Assembly: GCA_934636905.1 (NCBI GenBank) | Contig: CAKUBJ010000015.1 | Coordinates: forward strand, 1-41,236 | Length of the DNA: 41,236 nucleotides | Reading direction: 5' to 3' | Origin: an uncultured Dysosmobacter sp. | Lineage (GTDB): Bacteria > Bacillota > Clostridia > Oscillospirales > Oscillospiraceae | In this document: one piece after another, positions 22,836 through 31,752 of the stretch | How the letters are laid out: every line of letters begins with the position of its first letter | How positions within the stretch are numbered: the stretch's first letter is position 1 | Program-made: the position numbers and the translations under genes | The notes under the pieces: model-generated | Seen by the model: only the letters and a program-made list of their open reading frames with translations | Databases searched by the model: none | What the model was told of the DNA's origin: nothing

Positions 22836-23952
22836 GGGATTCCTCTTCCGTGTCAGGGGCATCTTCCGGGGCAGCCGGGGCAGCTTCCGCATCTGCTGCC
22901 GCTTCCGCCGCAGGCACCTCTTCCGTGTCCGTCGTTTCCTCTTCTGCCGCTTCCGCCGTCTCGGCTTCCGCTTCCACCGGGTCGGTGGCTTCCCCCTGGG
23001 TGGGTTCCTCGTTCAGCAGGGTTTCCGCCAGAACGGCGTCCTCCGCCTCCGCAGCCGCCGCCCGGGCCTTCTCCGCCTCCACCTGATTCACCCACAGGCT
23101 CTCCGGGGAGCGCTTTTTGATTTTGATGTTGTAGAACAGCATCATCGCCGCTACCACCACCATAACCATGCTCAGTGCCTGAGACACCCGGATGCGCTGG
23201 CCGAAAAGTTCCCAGTTGAACAGGTACAGGCTGTCCGTCCGCAGACCCTCAATCCAGCTGCGGCCAAGGCCGTACCACAGGAAGTAAAACCAGGTGTTCT
23301 CGCCGTCAAACCGGCGGCCCTTGGACACGATAAAGAGAACCAGCAGCAGTCCCACCAGATTCCACAGGCTCTCGTACAGGAAGGTGGGGTGCACCTCCAC
23401 GCTGTAGAAACTGGTGAGCCACAGCTTCATCCGCCATGGCAGGGTGGTTTCCGTGCCGAAGGCCTCCCGGTTGATGAAGTTGGCCCAGCGGCCGATAATC
23501 TGCCCCAGCAGCAGCCCCATCACCGCCAGATCCCCCATGGCAAAAAACGGGATCTTATGGCGTTTCGTGTAAATCAGCGCCACAATGACGCCCACAATCA
23601 CCGTGCCGTAAATGGCCAGTCCGCCGTCCCAGATCCGAACCATAGCCCCCCAGTCCAGGCTGCCGTCCGTTCTGCGGTAGAGTTCCAGATTGAACAGCAC
23701 ATAGTAGAGCCGGGAGCCGATGATGCAGCAGGGCACCGCCCAGAGCACCATGTCCATTACGTTGTCCTCCGTCAGGCCGTAGTGTTTGGCCTGCTTCATG
23801 CAGAGGTACAGCCCCGCCAGCATGGCGATGGCCAGAATAATCCCGTACCAGTAGATTCCGTGGCCGACATGGATGGCCACCGGGTCAATGTTCAGTTCCC
23901 AGTCCCCAAACAGGCCGGGAAAACTGACGGGCATATCTTTCATTGCGCTCAC
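22819..23952 (-). CDS. lgt: Prolipoprotein diacylglyceryl transferase with long acidic tail
   Basis: Transfers diacylglycerol to the lipobox cysteine of prolipoproteins, the step before LspA. The membrane core (~1-275) has the Lgt signature GRWANFINREAFG and HPTFLYESLWNL. Start: GTG eight bases after AGGAAG; an ATG three codons later is the alternative. After the last helix (FYNIKIKKR) there is an extra ~100-residue Ala/Glu-rich tail (AAEEETTDTEEVPAAEA), which should be cytosolic and disordered. Most Lgt proteins end near the last helix. Confidence 0.95.
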   Translation of the reverse strand: MSAMKDMPVSFPGLFGDWELNIDPVAIHVGHGIYWYGIILAIAMLAGLYLCMKQAKHYGLTEDNVMDMVLWAVPCCIIGSRLYYVLFNLELYRRTDGSLDWGAMVRIWDGGLAIYGTVIVGVIVALIYTKRHKIPFFAMGDLAVMGLLLGQIIGRWANFINREAFGTETTLPWRMKLWLTSFYSVEVHPTFLYESLWNLVGLLLVLFIVSKGRRFDGENTWFYFLWYGLGRSWIEGLRTDSLYLFNWELFGQRIRVSQALSMVMVVVAAMMLFYNIKIKKRSPESLWVNQVEAEKARAAAAEAEDAVLAETLLNEEPTQGEATDPVEAEAETAEAAEEETTDTEEVPAAEAAADAEAAPAAPEDAPDTEEESHGSKN

Positions 23953-24040
23953 AGCAGGTTCTTCCTTTCAGCGGCAGGCACGCCTGCCCGCCGCATATGT
24001 TATTGCAAAAGACGCCGCGCCTTCTCCGCTTCCCAATGAA

Positions 24041-25309
24041 TCAGGCTTTCGGCACAATGCGGCTGACGGTCATCCGCTCCGCCGTGACATTGGTTTTCAG
24101 GAACGCCGCAATGTCCTCCGGCGTGATGGCGTCAAACACCTCCGGGAACCGGAAGGGGTCGTAGCCGTGGAAATACCCCTCCGTCAGGGTCACGGCAATG
24201 TTCTCAAAGGAGTTCAGCCCCCGGAGGTTGGCGCCGAAGGCGGCCTTGCGGATTCTCTGGAAGTAGTCCTCCTCCACGCCCTCCGCCGCGATGCGGGCGG
24301 TTTCCTGCAAAATGGCGTCGGTGACGGCGCCGGCATCCTTACTGTCGCCGCCGGCGTAGAGATACGCCACGCCGGGCATCATCTCATAGGCGCCGCCGAA
24401 GCTGGGGTTAATCAGCCCCTGCTCGTAGAGCCGCTGGTACAGGGGGCTGGATTCCCCCAGAAGAATGTCGCTGGCCATGTCCCCCAGAATGGCGGCGCGC
24501 ATATACGCGTCTCCCTCCGCCGCCGGGGCACACTTGAAGCCCGCCAGGAACTGGGGCGCCGAAACCTCCATCTCCATGACGGTTTCCTTCTCCGCCACAC
24601 CATCCGGCTCCGCGCCGTAGTCCCGCTCAATGACGGGGCCGCTGAGTTTGGGCAGCACCCGGTTGGCCAGATCCGCCACATGGATGGGATCCACATCCCC
24701 CACCACCGTGAGAATCATGTTGGCCGGGGTATAGAAGGCCTTGTGGCAGTCGTAGAGGGTCTGGGCGGTGATGTGGGAAATGCTCTCCACCGTCCCGGCG
24801 ATGCTGGTGCGGGCGGCGTGATTCTGATACAGCGCCCGGAGCATCCGGGTATAGATCTGCCAGTCGGGGTTGTCCTCAATCATGCGGATCTCCTGCCCGA
24901 TAATTCCCTGTTCCTTGGCCACGCTTTCGTCCGTGAAGTACGGAATGGACACAAAGGACAGCAGAATCCGCAGGTTTTCTTCAAAATGCTCCGTGGAGTC
25001 AAAGTAATAGGCCGTCATGGCGTTGGCGGTAAAGGCATTGGGCTCCGCGCCGTTTTTGGCCAGTTCCTGCAGGGCGTTGCCCTCCCGGGTGTCAAACATC
25101 TTGTGCTCCAGATAGTGGGCAATCCCCGCCGGGGTGTCCAGCCACCGGCCATCCAGCCGGAAGCGGGTGTCCATGCCGCCGTAGCGGGTGGAAAAAAAGG
25201 CGTATTTCTTGGCGTAGCCGGGCTTGGGAACCACGCAGACCTCCAGCCCGTTGGCCAGCCGCTCCCGGCAGACCTCCTCGCCGATGCGGTCATAAAAGAA
25301 TTCCTTCAC
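24041..25309 (-). CDS. M16 family zinc metallopeptidase (catalytic-type, YmfH-like)
   Basis: A 422-residue pitrilysin-type peptidase. It carries the inverted zinc motif HYLEH (HxxEH) followed ~80 residues later by GQEIRMIEDNP with the third ligand glutamate. Two M16 domains of ~200 residues are seen. It overlaps the upstream M16 gene by four bases (ATGA). In Firmicutes such pairs resemble ymfF-ymfH. A peptide-processing role is likely; the substrate is unknown. Confidence 0.92.
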   Translation of the reverse strand: MKEFFYDRIGEEVCRERLANGLEVCVVPKPGYAKKYAFFSTRYGGMDTRFRLDGRWLDTPAGIAHYLEHKMFDTREGNALQELAKNGAEPNAFTANAMTAYYFDSTEHFEENLRILLSFVSIPYFTDESVAKEQGIIGQEIRMIEDNPDWQIYTRMLRALYQNHAARTSIAGTVESISHITAQTLYDCHKAFYTPANMILTVVGDVDPIHVADLANRVLPKLSGPVIERDYGAEPDGVAEKETVMEMEVSAPQFLAGFKCAPAAEGDAYMRAAILGDMASDILLGESSPLYQRLYEQGLINPSFGGAYEMMPGVAYLYAGGDSKDAGAVTDAILQETARIAAEGVEEDYFQRIRKAAFGANLRGLNSFENIAVTLTEGYFHGYDPFRFPEVFDAITPEDIAAFLKTNVTAERMTVSRIVPKA

Positions 25310-26574
25310 GCTTCCGCCTCCTTTCCCTTCAGGAAATACACGGTATCCAGCCTGACGGTTTCCATGGCGCGGCAGATGCGCTCCGCCGTCACCTCCGTGA
25401 CGGCCTCCGCCAGTTCCTCCGGCGTTTCGCTGCCGCCGGTGGCAGCCTGTCCCAGGTAGAAGTTTTCCAGCTTCCCCTGAGAGTCCCCGATGGTGGCATA
25501 GCTGTTCAGCAGGGTGGAACGGGCGCCTTCCAGTTCCCAGTCCTCCAGCTGTCCCTTCTGCACCGCCTCCAGCTGTGCCATAATCTCGTCGTAAGCTTTC
25601 TGATAGTTCTGAAACTCAATGCCGGAGGAAACGGTAATCAGCCCCTTCTGCCGGTGGTAAAGAGAGGAGGCGTAATAGCAGAGGGACAGCTTCTCCCGTA
25701 CGTTCAGGAACAGTTTGGAATTGCTGGAACCGCCGAAGAGGGTGTTGCCCATCAGCAGGGCAGGCAGGTCGCTGCTGCCGCAGGAAAAGCCCATGCCCAG
25801 CTTCCCCTGGGTCACGTCCATGGCGTCCTCCACATACTGGACGGTTTCCCGCCCCATGTGCTTCTCCGCCGCCGCAATCTCCTGCACATTCTCCCGGGGC
25901 AGGGTGGCAAAGGCGGCGGCCAGTGCCTGCCGCACCCGCTCCAACTCCGCGCTGCCGCTGTAGATAATCTCCAGCGGTGCCGTGGAAATCAGACTGCGGT
26001 ACTGGTCGTAGACCTTCCGGGCCTGAAGCCTCTCTACCGTTTCCTCATCCCCCAGACGGGGAACGGCATACGGCTCTCCGGCGCACAGGCTGCGCAGCAG
26101 GCGGCTGTCCGCCCAGTCCCGCTTGTCGTTGATGATGGAGCGGATGGCCTCCAGCAGGTTGGTCTTCTCGCTGTCAAAATACGCCGGCACAAACCGGCCG
26201 TGATACGTCACCGGGTCGCAGATCAGTTCCCCCAGCAACTCCGCCGCCGGTTCCAGCAGCCGCTCCCCGCCGGGGGCGTAGCAGTCGTCAATAAAGCTGG
26301 CTACAAACCCGATGCACTGGTTTTCCCCCTTTTTCCGCACCGTATAGTCAATGGAGGCATCGTAGAGATGATCCATCCGGGCGGACAGGGCACCCATATC
26401 CGGGCAGCTGACCGTGCCCCGGCGCAGCACCGCCGCCAGCAGTGCGTTGGCACCTGCCGTCTCCTGCCGCAGAGGGGTGACAAACTGGGCGGAGAGCAGG
26501 CTTGTCTTGAATTTTCTGGCCGGCAGCCAGGTGAGGAACACTCCCTGTGCCAGCTGGATGCGTGTCGCTTCCAA
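25306..26574 (-). CDS. M16 family peptidase homologue lacking the zinc motif (YmfF-like)
   Basis: A 422-residue M16-fold protein. The position where HxxEH is expected reads AVLRRGTVSCPDMG, so it is probably not catalytic and works as the partner of the active M16 protein downstream. The C-terminal half has GGSSNSKLFLNVREKLSLCYY, the typical second-domain motif with the substrate-binding Arg/Tyr. The start is a TTG nine bases after AAGGAG; the nearer ATG is in another frame. Strong promoter upstream. Confidence 0.9.
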   Translation of the reverse strand: MEATRIQLAQGVFLTWLPARKFKTSLLSAQFVTPLRQETAGANALLAAVLRRGTVSCPDMGALSARMDHLYDASIDYTVRKKGENQCIGFVASFIDDCYAPGGERLLEPAAELLGELICDPVTYHGRFVPAYFDSEKTNLLEAIRSIINDKRDWADSRLLRSLCAGEPYAVPRLGDEETVERLQARKVYDQYRSLISTAPLEIIYSGSAELERVRQALAAAFATLPRENVQEIAAAEKHMGRETVQYVEDAMDVTQGKLGMGFSCGSSDLPALLMGNTLFGGSSNSKLFLNVREKLSLCYYASSLYHRQKGLITVSSGIEFQNYQKAYDEIMAQLEAVQKGQLEDWELEGARSTLLNSYATIGDSQGKLENFYLGQAATGGSETPEELAEAVTEVTAERICRAMETVRLDTVYFLKGKEAEA

Positions 26575-26625
26575 AACATCAGCTCCTTATGAGCCTTGCG
26601 GCTCCTTCATGTCAATACGGAGTTT

Positions 26626-26654
26626 ATTATATGCGAAAAATGTGAACATTTCAA
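26626..26654 (-). promoter_or_regulatory. Promoter of the M16-M16-lgt-folD operon
   Basis: TTGAAA, 17-bp spacer, TATAAT on the minus strand. The short leader includes a GAGCC/GGCTC tetraloop hairpin (26591-26604) just upstream of the ribosome site. Confidence 0.85.
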
Positions 26655-26705
26655 ACCTTTTTCGCGGCTGTACGCATCTTTCTTGCCATGCCTTTGAAAA
26701 AATGC

Positions 26706-26899
26706 AGGAAACCGCCGGAAATCGGCGGTTTCCTCAGCGTGTCGAAAAAGTTTTTTCGCCCCGCTGAGCCAGTTTTCAGAACTTTATAAAAGTTCTGAAA
26801 ACTGCAAATTTTAATGGCGCAGGACACCCTTCTTGGGTTTCCCGCGCACACCCTTCCTTACCGTTGCAGAAAACTTACCACTTTATCGGCGGTTTCCTC
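26706..26899 (-). repeat. Dispersed hairpin-rich intergenic repeat, copy B
   Basis: Read on the minus strand it matches copy A (8626-8831) closely from GATAAAGTGG through TAAGGAAGGGTGTGCG, GGGAAACCCAAGAAGGGTGT, CAGAACTTTTATAAAGTTCT and GCTCAGCGGGGCGAAAA. Its flanks are different from copy A but identical to each other: ATCGGCGGTTTCCTC at 26721-26735 and 26885-26899. The outer side forms a 12-bp hairpin (26706-26734). It lies between the M19 gene and the M16 promoter. Confidence 0.85.
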
Positions 26900-26923
26900 C
26901 CTGAAAAATCCCGTTTGTGCCTT

Positions 26924-27883
26924 CTATTCCAGCACCCGCAGCAGGTTCTCCCCCGCAATGGCCTGCCGCTCCGCCGTCGAAAAGCCCATGCGTTCCAGTT
27001 CCAGAAAGAAGTTCCCGGTTTGGCCGCAGTCCTCCATACCCTCACAGCCCTCGTTGCCGGGGCCGAAATACTCGCAGAAGTCGAAGCCGCAGGCCACATA
27101 CTCCGGCCCCATGACCTCCGCCATGTGGGCGGCGTGGCGTGCCAGCATGGCCGCCGTCTGCCGCTGAGGCTCTGCGTGGACGAAGTTATGGTACACGTTG
27201 ACGCCCACCACGCCGCCGGTATCCCGGATGGCCCGCAGCTGGTCGTCCGTCAGGTTCCGGCGGACATCGCACAGCGCCCGGCAGTTGGAGTGGGAGGCAA
27301 TCACCGGCCCCTCCGCCAGACGCAGGATGTCCCGGAAGGTGCCGTCACCGGCGTGGGACACATCCGGCAGGATTCCCAGCCGCTGCATTCGCCGGACAGC
27401 CTCCTTTCCCAACGTTGTCAGCCCCTTTTCCCCGTCGCCCCCGGCGCCGGAGGCCAGCAGGTTCTCCTCGTTCCAGGTCAGCATTCCTATCCGGGCGCCC
27501 CACCGGGCATAATCTTCCAGCCGCTCCAAATGCGTCCCCACCGGCTCCATGCCCTCAATGGCCAGAAAGGCGAACAGCTTCCCCTCCGCATGGGCTTTCC
27601 GTGCCTCCGCCGCCCTCCGCACCGGTACCAGCCACGGGCACTCCGCCAGTTCCGTCCAGGCGCAGGCCATCATCTCCTCCGTCCGCCGCCAGCCGTCCCA
27701 GTCCGGGTGCTCCCCCCAGAAGGAGTCCGGCTCCGCCGTGACCCAGACCGACAGTCCCAGCCCGCCGATGCGGCCGGCCCGCAGCTTCCCCAGATGATAC
27801 CGCTCCAGCACATGGTTTTCTCCCGCCAGTCGGCGGCGGGTCACGTCATACAGCAAATCGGAATGCCCGTCAAAAATCATCAT
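26924..27883 (-). CDS. Membrane dipeptidase family (M19) dipeptidase
   Basis: A 319-residue renal-dipeptidase-type amidohydrolase that cleaves dipeptides, often those with D- or dehydro-residues. Metal ligands: His/Asp in DGHSDLL, Glu in FLAIEGMEP, His in DVSHAGDGT and in ASHSNCRALCDVRRNLTD. The C-terminal FDFCEYFG/GEN block is typical. The ATG follows AGGAGCGGAG and is doubled (MM); the longer frame is unsupported. Divergent from ylxM. No signal peptide is seen, so it is probably cytosolic. Confidence 0.93.
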   Translation of the reverse strand: MMIFDGHSDLLYDVTRRRLAGENHVLERYHLGKLRAGRIGGLGLSVWVTAEPDSFWGEHPDWDGWRRTEEMMACAWTELAECPWLVPVRRAAEARKAHAEGKLFAFLAIEGMEPVGTHLERLEDYARWGARIGMLTWNEENLLASGAGGDGEKGLTTLGKEAVRRMQRLGILPDVSHAGDGTFRDILRLAEGPVIASHSNCRALCDVRRNLTDDQLRAIRDTGGVVGVNVYHNFVHAEPQRQTAAMLARHAAHMAEVMGPEYVACGFDFCEYFGPGNEGCEGMEDCGQTGNFFLELERMGFSTAERQAIAGENLLRVLE

Positions 27884-27909
27884 CCGCTCCGCTCCTTTCC
27901 CTTTTCCCC

Positions 27910-27938
27910 AGTATATCCTCTCCCCCATGCCGCCGCAA
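27910..27938 (-). promoter_or_regulatory. Promoter of the M19 dipeptidase gene
   Basis: TTGCGG, 17-bp spacer, TATACT on the minus strand, 27 bp upstream of the start. Confidence 0.6.
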
Positions 27939-27981
27939 CTGCGATTTTCTTTGGAAACGGCGGGTTTTTTCCGTTTTCCTC

Positions 27982-28010
27982 TTGACTTTTCCGGAGGAAT
28001 CCTGTAAACT
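27982..28010 (+). promoter_or_regulatory. Promoter of ylxM-ffh-rpsP-khpA
   Basis: TTGACT, 17-bp spacer, TAAACT. The transcript starts just before a TGTAAAG/CTTTACA dyad (28019-28040) with an eight-base loop, upstream of the ribosome site. Confidence 0.75.
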
Positions 28011-28055
28011 ATGTGCGTTGTAAAGCGCTATGACTTTACAGGAAGGGAGCCCGGC

Positions 28056-28421
28056 ATGAAAAATCAGACTTATCGGATGACGATGCTCTTTGATTTTTAC
28101 GGTGAGCTCCTGACCCAGCGTCAGAAGGAGTTCTTTGATCTCTACTATAACGAGGATCTTTCCCTGTCGGAAATTGCCGAAAACGAGGGCATCTCCCGGC
28201 AGGGCGTCCGGGACGTCATTGTCCGGGCAGAGGCCGCCATGCAGGAGATTGAGGACAAAACCGGGCTGATCCGCCGCTTTGAGCAGTTCCGGGGGCATCT
28301 GGATGCCATCTGCACCGCCGCAGAGGAAATCCGCCTCCTGAACTACCGGCAGTATGAGGACAGCCGCCTGACGGAACTGACGGATCGAATTACGGCGGAA
28401 GCCTCCGCGCTGAAGGAGTAA
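28056..28421 (+). CDS. ylxM: YlxM-like SRP-associated helix-turn-helix protein
   Basis: A 121-residue protein with a sigma-70 region-4-like helix-turn-helix (RQKEFFDLYYNEDLSLSEIA and ISRQGVRDVIVRAE). In Gram-positive bacteria it sits before ffh and modulates the signal recognition particle. The ATG follows GGAAGGGAG; the extra 15 codons upstream lie in the leader hairpin. It ends two bases before ffh. Confidence 0.93.
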   Translation: MKNQTYRMTMLFDFYGELLTQRQKEFFDLYYNEDLSLSEIAENEGISRQGVRDVIVRAEAAMQEIEDKTGLIRRFEQFRGHLDAICTAAEEIRLLNYRQYEDSRLTELTDRITAEASALKE

Positions 28422-28423
28422 GC

Positions 28424-29779
28424 ATGGCATTTGAGGGACTGAGCGAAAAACTGAACGCGGCCTTTAAGCGCCTGCGGGGCAAGGGCCGCCTGACGGAGAA
28501 TGATGTCCGGGAGGCCATGCGCGAGGTGCGTCTGGCTCTGCTGGAGGCCGACGTCAGCTATAAGGTAGTCAAGGAGTTTGTGGCCACCGTCACGGAGCGT
28601 GCCGTTGGCAGCGACGTGCTGGAAAGCCTGACCCCTGCCCAGCAGGTAATCAAAATCGTCAATGAAGAACTGACGAATCTCATGGGCGGCGGCACCGCCA
28701 AACTGTCCTTTGCCAACAGCGGCCCCACCGTGGTTATGATGGTGGGTCTGCAGGGCGCCGGCAAGACCACCACCACCGCCAAGCTGGCAGGCTATATGAA
28801 GCGCCAGCACAGCAAGCGGCCTCTGCTGGCCGCCTGCGACGTGTACCGTCCCGCCGCCATCGAACAGCTGAAGGTGGTAGGCGGCCAGCTGGGGCTTCCG
28901 GTTTATGAGGAGGGACAGGGCGATCCCGTGAAGATCGCCGAAAACGCCATCCGCCACGCAAGGGACTACGGCAACGATCTGGTATTTCTGGATACCGCCG
29001 GCCGGCTCCATGTGGACGAAGCCCTGATGGACGAACTGAAGCGGATGAAGGCCAGCGTCCACCCCAATGAGATTCTTCTGGTTGTGGACGCCATGACCGG
29101 TCAGGACGCGGTGAATGCCGCCGGCGCCTTTGATGAGGCGCTGGGGATTGACGGCGTGGTGCTCACCAAGCTGGACGGTGACGCACGGGGCGGCGCGGCT
29201 CTGTCCATCAAAGCCGCTACCGGCAAGCCCATCAAATTTGTGGGTACCGGCGAAAAGTTGGATATGATTGAGCCCTTCCATCCGGATCGGATGGCCAGCC
29301 GCATCCTGGGCATGGGGGATATGCTGTCCTTCATTGAAAAGGCACAGCAGACCTATGACGAAAAGCAGGCCAAAAAGCTGGAGGAAAAGCTGAAAAAGAA
29401 CAGCTTCACGCTGTCGGACTATTTCGACCAGCTTCAGCAGATCAAGGGCATGGGAGATCTCAGCCAGCTGGCAGGCATGATGCCCGGGAATCTGGGCAGC
29501 AAGCTGCAGGGGGCACAGATCGACGAAAAGGCCATGGCTCATACGGAGGCCATCATCCTCTCCATGACTCCGGAGGAACGGGAAAATCCCCAGATGCTGG
29601 GAGCCAGCCGGAAGCGGCGCATTGCCGCCGGCTGCGGTCTGGACGTGGCGGATGTAAACCGGCTCCTCAAGCAATTTGAGGGGATGCAGCAGATCATCAA
29701 GCAGGTCACCGGCGGGCGGAAGCCCGGCTTCGGCGGATTCATGCACGGCAAGGGACTGCGGAAGCGCAAAAAGAAGTAA
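28424..29779 (+). CDS. ffh: Signal recognition particle protein Ffh
   Basis: The SRP54 GTPase that binds signal sequences and SRP RNA for co-translational membrane targeting. The 451-residue protein shows the N domain (1-~85), the G domain with GLQGAGKTTT, DVYRPAA, DTAGRLHVD and TKLDGDARGGAA, and the Met-rich M domain (~300-435) with the RNA-binding ASRKRRIAAGCG motif. It ends in a basic RKRKKK tail. Co-transcribed with ylxM and rpsP. The SRP RNA gene is not in this window. Confidence 0.98.
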   Translation: MAFEGLSEKLNAAFKRLRGKGRLTENDVREAMREVRLALLEADVSYKVVKEFVATVTERAVGSDVLESLTPAQQVIKIVNEELTNLMGGGTAKLSFANSGPTVVMMVGLQGAGKTTTTAKLAGYMKRQHSKRPLLAACDVYRPAAIEQLKVVGGQLGLPVYEEGQGDPVKIAENAIRHARDYGNDLVFLDTAGRLHVDEALMDELKRMKASVHPNEILLVVDAMTGQDAVNAAGAFDEALGIDGVVLTKLDGDARGGAALSIKAATGKPIKFVGTGEKLDMIEPFHPDRMASRILGMGDMLSFIEKAQQTYDEKQAKKLEEKLKKNSFTLSDYFDQLQQIKGMGDLSQLAGMMPGNLGSKLQGAQIDEKAMAHTEAIILSMTPEERENPQMLGASRKRRIAAGCGLDVADVNRLLKQFEGMQQIIKQVTGGRKPGFGGFMHGKGLRKRKKK

Positions 29780-29849
29780 GTATATTAGATGTCACAGACA
29801 TTTATTATAAATATCATTTTTATTGACAACATTTTGGAGGTACAGACAA

Positions 29850-30089
29850 ATGGTTAAGATCAGACTGCGCCGCATGGGCGCCAAGAAGGCTCCTTACTAC
29901 CGCGTGGTAGTGGCCGATTCCCGCTTCCCCCGTGACGGCCGTTTCATTGAGGAAATCGGCACCTACAATCCCTGCGTGGCTCCCGCCAGCATCCAGATTG
30001 ACGCCGACCGCGCCAAGGAGTGGATCAAGTCCGGCGCTCAGCCCACCGACACCGTGAGAGCTCTGCTGAAAAAAGTGGATGTCCTCTGA
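29850..30089 (+). CDS. rpsP: Small ribosomal subunit protein S16
   Basis: A 79-residue S16 protein needed for 30S assembly. [20 protein letters not shown] is the family signature, and the ATG follows GGAGG. The 70 bases between ffh and rpsP are AT-rich and could hold an extra promoter, but none is clear. KhpA follows 15 bases later, as usual in Firmicutes. Confidence 0.98.
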   Translation: MVKIRLRRMGAKKAPYYRVVVADSRFPRDGRFIEEIGTYNPCVAPASIQIDADRAKEWIKSGAQPTDTVRALLKKVDVL

Positions 30090-30104
30090 TCCGGAGGGCG
30101 GATC

Positions 30105-30335
30105 ATGAAGGACTTGCTGCTCTATATCGCCAGAAATCTCGTGGACGACCCTGACAGCGTTTCCGTGACGGAAATTCAGGGCGATCAGGAACTGACGCTG
30201 GAGCTGCGCGTTGCCCCCGATGACATGGGGAAGGTGATTGGCCGTCAGGGCCGCATTGCCAAGGAGATCCGGACGGTGATCCGGTCTTACGCCCAGCGCA
30301 CCGGTGTCAAGGTTTCTGTTGATATTGTAGACTGA
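30105..30335 (+). CDS. khpA: KH-domain RNA-binding protein KhpA
   Basis: A 76-residue single KH-domain protein. The GxxG loop is Gly46-Arg-Gln-Gly49 in GKVIGRQGRIAKEIRTVIRS. KhpA binds RNA with KhpB and affects cell division and envelope gene expression in Gram-positive bacteria. The ATG follows GGAGGGCGG. Usually rimM and trmD come next; here a terminator ends the operon. Confidence 0.95.
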   Translation: MKDLLLYIARNLVDDPDSVSVTEIQGDQELTLELRVAPDDMGKVIGRQGRIAKEIRTVIRSYAQRTGVKVSVDIVD

Positions 30336-30338
30336 ACA

Positions 30339-30371
30339 AATCCCCCATCTGCATTGGATGGGGGATTTTTA
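30339..30371 (+). terminator. Terminator of ylxM-ffh-rpsP-khpA
   Basis: An 11-bp perfect stem AATCCCCCATC/GATGGGGGATT with a TTTTTAT tail, directly after the khpA stop. Confidence 0.93.
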
Positions 30372-30443
30372 TATTCTTATTCATTTCACCGGCTGCGGCA
30401 CTTCCGGTTTTCCGGCAGGGCAGCCGGTTTTCCGCCTGTCCTC

Positions 30444-31724
30444 TTATGCGATAGTCCCGAAAAACAGCCAGACCAGCAGGTAGCCTGTCATAACAGCCAC
30501 CAGCGTAAAGGGTACGCCGATGCGCATGAACTGCCCCGTGCTCACCTCGCAGCCCTCTCTCCGGAGGATGCCGCAGGCGGCAATATTGGCGCTGGCGCCC
30601 ACCGGCGTCAGGTTGCCCCCCAGAGTGGCGCCGGTAAGCAGGCCGAAGCACAGCACAGCCTGATCCACCCCCAGTGACGCGGCCACGCCTCCCACCACCG
30701 GCAGCATGGTAGCCGTGTAGGGAATGTTGTCCACGAAGGCGGAGATCAGCACCGACGCCCAGACAACGATGGTGTAGGTCAGGAACAGGTTCCCGCCGCC
30801 CAGACGGGCGATGATGCGGCTGAGATCGTCAATGATCCCCACCCGTTCAATACCCCGGATCACCAGAAACAGCCCCGCCAGCAGCGCCAGCGTTTCGTAG
30901 TCGATGGCCTTCAGCACGTCCGCCGTCAGGCTGCGGTTCAGACGGCCGGAGCCGACCTCCACCGCCAGTCCCGCCAGAAAGTAAGCCATGCAGATGACGC
31001 CGTTGGTGATGTCCGGCTTATTGGGGATAAAGGAGGCCGCAATCAGGGTAATGACGGTGCCCCCCAGCAGCACGGTGGGCAGGTAATCCGTCACCGGTGT
31101 CAGTTCGGTGCCGTATAGCTTTCCCTTTTCCTTCCGGAACAGGAACAGCATCACCGGCACCGTGGCCAGCGCCCCCAGTTCCACCACCCAGAACATACCC
31201 GGACGCCCTTCGTAGGCAAAGAAGTCCATGAAATCCAGTCCCATGTGGCCGCCCAGCAGGATGGAGGTGGTGTCCCCCACCAGCGTGGCGGCACCCTGCA
31301 GGTTGGAGCTGACCGCGATGGCCAGAATGGGCGCCACCGGGGAAATCCCCAGCTTTCTGGAAATGGCCATGCCCACCGGCGCCAGCATCAGCACGGTGGC
31401 CACATTGTCCACAAAGGCGGACACAAGCCCCGCAAACAGCGCCAGCGCGATAATCAGCCACTTGACGCTGGGCAGCAGGGACACCAGCCGGTCCGACAGT
31501 CGGTTGGGCATATTGGAGCGGATAAAGAGATCCACGGTGCCCATGGTGCCTGCCAGCATCAGCAGGACGTTCCAGTCAATGGCCTCCGCCGCCTCTCCCA
31601 GCGGCACAATGCCCAGCAGGATGAAGATGCCGGCGGCGGCCAGCGCGGAAATTGCCCGGTAATTGGGCAGCAGGAGCAGCAGTACATAAACGACGATGAA
31701 GATCAGAAGCGCAGCGGTTTTCAT
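30444..31724 (-). CDS. SLC13/ArsB-NhaD superfamily permease under a Mn-type riboswitch
   Basis: A 426-residue ion transporter with 10-12 hydrophobic helices. Two inverted halves each carry the conserved hairpin motif: SAFVDNVATVLM with SSNLQGAATLVGD, and SAFVDNIPYTATM with GGNLTPVGASANIAACG. This matches the Ion Transporter superfamily (citrate/arsenite/Na-H type); annotation tools would call it SLC13 permease or ArsB-like. The ATG follows GAGGGGG. The leader contains a yybP-ykoY riboswitch, which elsewhere controls manganese exporters, so Mn2+ efflux or a manganese-linked function is a specific hypothesis. The substrate is otherwise unknown. Confidence 0.88.
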   Translation of the reverse strand: MKTAALLIFIVVYVLLLLLPNYRAISALAAAGIFILLGIVPLGEAAEAIDWNVLLMLAGTMGTVDLFIRSNMPNRLSDRLVSLLPSVKWLIIALALFAGLVSAFVDNVATVLMLAPVGMAISRKLGISPVAPILAIAVSSNLQGAATLVGDTTSILLGGHMGLDFMDFFAYEGRPGMFWVVELGALATVPVMLFLFRKEKGKLYGTELTPVTDYLPTVLLGGTVITLIAASFIPNKPDITNGVICMAYFLAGLAVEVGSGRLNRSLTADVLKAIDYETLALLAGLFLVIRGIERVGIIDDLSRIIARLGGGNLFLTYTIVVWASVLISAFVDNIPYTATMLPVVGGVAASLGVDQAVLCFGLLTGATLGGNLTPVGASANIAACGILRREGCEVSTGQFMRIGVPFTLVAVMTGYLLVWLFFGTIA

Positions 31725-31752
31725 AGGATTCCCCCTCACAGAATTTCGTCAG

